Source: JACRCT01 sp049841135 (GTDB lineage: Bacteria; Myxococcota; Myxococcia; Myxococcales; UBA5297). From it: a DNA stretch of 64,000 bases. Every line of letters begins with the position of its first letter. The stretch's first letter is position 1. The stretch spans positions 1 through 64,000 of the forward strand of contig JASGHK010000003.1 of NCBI GenBank assembly GCA_049841135.1. The letters run 5' to 3'. The notes beneath the pieces were generated by a model. That model saw only the letters and a program-made list of their open reading frames with translations. It did not search any database and was not told where the DNA came from. Of this stretch, positions 61,807 through 64,000 are shown one piece after another. Both the position numbers and the translations under genes were made by a program.

Positions 61807-62469
61807 TTGGATCGAACCCTTCGAATTCAGTACTGGGGCCCGGGACTTGCCGGATGCACCGAGTCCGTGGGTGTGGTGCTGCGCGCCCTCGGCGCCCAGC
61901 CTCTGGCGTGTGGCCAGCACGAGGTCCGCGTTGATGCGACTCAATGCGGAGTTGCCTGGCCTGTGTTCCTCGCCTTGAAGCCAGAGCCCAGCCTCTACTT
62001 CAGCGAGCCTCGCATTCGCGCCTTGACCGACACGGACGCCGTCCTCTTGGTGCTCGATGGACAGGTCGAGCGACACGAGGCCAACCGTCATGCCTTGGAT
62101 GAGCTCGAGCTGGCACTCGCGTCTCACGGTCTTCGTCTACTCCATCGACGCCAACGTGCCGGCCGAGAGTTCCCCTTCTGGCCCGGTGCTGCCCCACCGC
62201 CGGTCTACCGGGAAGCTGCAGCGCGTTGGCGTCGTCTCCTCATCGAAAAGACCGAACGAGCGATTCGAGAGGTGCCGATGGTGATCCAGCTCAACAAGAT
62301 CGATTTGCCCACCTCGCGCGACAGGGAAGGCCTGCTTCGACTTCGTTCGCTCGCCTTCGATGGGGAGGCCCCACCTGTGTTCGAGACTTGCGCCGTCAGC
62401 GGCCAGGGCGTGATGCAAGCGTTCGAGGCCGCGCTGCGTTCGGTCACGGCCGTGGAGCTGCCTCGGTAG
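61807..62469 (+). CDS. MglA-like GTPase-fold protein with damaged P-loop
   Basis: The protein follows the layout of MglA, the polarity GTPase of gliding bacteria. The P-loop region is RIQYWGPGLAGCTESVGVVL, where the family has GPGLCGKT, so the Lys is replaced by Cys. AVLLVLDGQVERHEANRHAL matches the switch-to-strand region. VPMVIQLNKIDLP keeps the NKxD guanine motif, and FETCAVSGQGVMQAFEAALR is the SA-like motif. GTP binding is therefore doubtful and a pseudo-GTPase is likely. An irregular middle (residues 110-150) may hold a frameshift or insertion. The start is a TTG with AGGCGGAG just upstream. Confidence 0.65.
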   Translation: MDRTLRIQYWGPGLAGCTESVGVVLRALGAQPLACGQHEVRVDATQCGVAWPVFLALKPEPSLYFSEPRIRALTDTDAVLLVLDGQVERHEANRHALDELELALASHGLRLLHRRQRAGREFPFWPGAAPPPVYREAAARWRRLLIEKTERAIREVPMVIQLNKIDLPTSRDREGLLRLRSLAFDGEAPPVFETCAVSGQGVMQAFEAALRSVTAVELPR

Positions 62470-62696
62470 TTCGGCGTCACCGAGAGGTTGCTGCGTCCAC
62501 CTCGCACCGCTCCAGGGGCAAGTGACCCCTTCACGAGCAGCCCCACCGGCACCGCTCGCCTGGCCCGGCGTGAGGCGTCCGGACGGGCGGGCGTTGATCT
62601 CGACCGCGTGCTAAAGGGGAAGGCCCGTTTCTGAAGACTTCGGCCAGCGGGAAGCGAAGCGCCGGACGAGGTCGAACGCCAAAGACTTTCGGACTC

Positions 62697-64000
62697 ATGT
62701 CCCTCCTCACCCGACGCAGCCTGCTCTACACCGCGTTCTTCCTGTCGGGTGCCAGCGCGCTGATGTACCAGGTCCTCTGGGTCCGCCAGCTCGGGCTCGT
62801 CTTCGGGACGACGACCGGCGCCATGGCGTGCGTGCTCGGCGCCTTCATGGGCGGCCTGGCGCTCGGCAGCGCCGTCGCGGCGCGCGTCGGCGACCGCCTC
62901 GCCTCGCCGCTGCGCGCCTACGGCCTGGCCGAGCTGGGCATCGCCCTGTTCGCTTCGGCCGTGCCCTGGCTCGAGTCGCTGGCACAGGGCCTCTTCCGGC
63001 GGTGGGTGCCGGTCGAGGCGCCGGCGGCGGTCGCGCTGGCGGTGCAGCTGCCGCTGAGCGGGCTGGTGCTGCTCGTCCCGACGATGCTGATGGGGACCAC
63101 GCTGCCGCTCCTCTCGCGGCTGGCGGCGCGCTCCGAAGAGTCGCGGGCACAGGACGTGGGAGCCCTCTACGGGTGCAACACGCTGGGTTCGGTGGTGGGG
63201 GCGGCGACGGCCGGCTTCTTTGGCATCGAGCACCTGGGCTTGCGCAGGACGCTGGTGCTGGCGGTGGGCATCAGCACCCTGGTCGCCGCCTGGAGCCTGC
63301 TCGCCGCGCGCTCCTGGCCGCGCCCCGTCGCCAGCCCCGAGGTTTCGACCGCTGCCGCGGGTGAGTTCCGGGCACCGCCCCGGGTGTTCGTGGCCGCGGC
63401 CCTCTCCGGCCTGCTCTCGCTGGGCAGCGAGGTGGTCTGGACGCGGCTCGCCGGCCTCGTCGCGCTGACCACGACCTACGTCTACACGACGGTGCTCGCG
63501 GTGGTCATCGCAGGGCTGGGGGTGGGGAGCCTGCTCGCGACCCGCGCCGCCGACCGCAGCCCAGCGCCCCTGCGCACCTTCGCCTCGCTGCAGGCGGCCG
63601 CCGGCATCTGCTCCCTGGCCGTCCTGCCGGTCCTGGTCGGAGTGGTGCGGGTCTGGCCGTCGATCCTGAGCAGCGACCTGGCGCACCAGAGCTGGCTCGC
63701 CGCCGGGTGCGGCCTGCTCTTCGCGCCGACGGTCCTCTTGGTGGGAGCCGCCTTCCCGTTCCTCGTCCGCGCCGCGACCGGCCCCCAGGGCGTCCTGGGC
63801 AACGCGGTGGGGCGCCTCTACGCCTGGAACACCACCGGCGCCATCGCCGGGTCGCTGCTCGCCGGCTTCGTTCTCCTGCCCACGCTGGGAGCCGTGGGCG
63901 CCAGCCAGGTGTTGGGCGCGGTGCATCTGCTGATGGGGTTGTGGCTGCTCAGGGATGGCGTCGTGCCGCGGCGCTTCGCCTTGGCTCTCTCGGCCTCGGC
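62697..64000 (+). CDS. Fused membrane/spermidine-synthase-like protein, cut by the window end
   Basis: ATG 62697 starts a polytopic protein. FLSGASALMYQVLWVRQLGL and VFGTTTGAMACVLGAFMGGL at the start and PTMLMGTTLPLLSR further on are typical of proteins joining a transporter-like region to a spermidine synthase domain. About ten membrane helices can be traced to base 64,000, with LYAWNTTGAIAGSLLAGFVL late in the region. The catalytic C-terminal domain lies outside the window. The function of these fused proteins is not well known. Confidence 0.82.
   Translation, partial: MSLLTRRSLLYTAFFLSGASALMYQVLWVRQLGLVFGTTTGAMACVLGAFMGGLALGSAVAARVGDRLASPLRAYGLAELGIALFASAVPWLESLAQGLFRRWVPVEAPAAVALAVQLPLSGLVLLVPTMLMGTTLPLLSRLAARSEESRAQDVGALYGCNTLGSVVGAATAGFFGIEHLGLRRTLVLAVGISTLVAAWSLLAARSWPRPVASPEVSTAAAGEFRAPPRVFVAAALSGLLSLGSEVVWTRLAGLVALTTTYVYTTVLAVVIAGLGVGSLLATRAADRSPAPLRTFASLQAAAGICSLAVLPVLVGVVRVWPSILSSDLAHQSWLAAGCGLLFAPTVLLVGAAFPFLVRAATGPQGVLGNAVGRLYAWNTTGAIAGSLLAGFVLLPTLGAVGASQVLGAVHLLMGLWLLRDGVVPRRFALALSAS

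Overview
The window looks like two pieces of different origin. Bases 1 to about 12,400 carry an rRNA operon whose 16S signature regions read as Verrucomicrobiota, close to Opitutaceae. Its flank, to about 12.3 kb, holds recognisable but heavily frameshifted genes: an aldo/keto reductase, a multi-membrane TPR protein, a DUF2167 protein and a PhyH-type dioxygenase. From about 12,500 to the end the DNA is much richer in G+C and reads as Myxococcota. Evidence for that is a MYXO-CTERM tail, Myxococcus cysteine-rich repeats, a DUF2378-like protein, a Ser/Thr kinase fused to an ATPase and TPRs, an MglA-like protein, and many lipoproteins with Asp/Ala linkers. The simplest reading is a chimeric contig or metagenome bin joined at about 12.3-12.5 kb. 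Transfer is possible but less likely.

Ribosomal part (1-6,605, all minus strand): 16S, tRNA-Ala(TGC), tRNA-Ile(GAT), 23S, 5S and a terminator. The upstream promoter block, made of 119-bp tandem units, is repeated just downstream of the 5S terminator at the left edge. This suggests a second rrn operon in tandem to the left of the window, or an assembly repeat.

Myxococcota-like part. From 12.5 to 20 kb lie a GGDEF protein, a large secreted lipoprotein of unknown family, a rhomboid protease, a zinc-ribbon membrane protein, a HEAT protein, and a CheB-type methylesterase with two complementary broken cheR remnants. From 20 to 26.6 kb lie a LOG-family hydrolase, the large kinase-ATPase-TPR protein, a DUF2378-like protein and a small retropepsin-like protein. 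From 26.7 to 31.9 kb is a tight four-gene operon: FadR/GntR regulator, glycyl radical enzyme, its radical-SAM activase and an FMN-type split-barrel protein. A perfect FadR-type palindrome lies in its promoter. This is the most interesting metabolic unit here, and its substrate is unknown.

From 32 to 56.7 kb is a run of secreted or lipid-anchored proteins: GH25-like, beta-propeller, subtilase, cysteine-rich/PPC, expansin, kelch, tandem-95 type and two related proteins of unknown family. They are interspersed with a CoA-transferase pair, a HEAT protein and an 82-bp tandem repeat array. This suits a surface-active, polymer-degrading or predatory life. From 56.7 to 64 kb lie a lethal-factor-like metallopeptidase with a small coupled partner, a RIO kinase with a Q/P/H-rich tail, a TPR-glutaredoxin fusion, an SRPBCC protein, an MglA-like protein with a damaged P-loop, and the start of a membrane/spermidine-synthase-like protein.

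Single-base frameshifts occur throughout. They are very dense at 6.6-12.3 kb and occasional afterwards, often in G/C runs and sometimes in compensating pairs. I therefore treat most of them as probable sequencing errors and give gene spans across them. All functions are read from motifs and remembered family features. No database search was possible.
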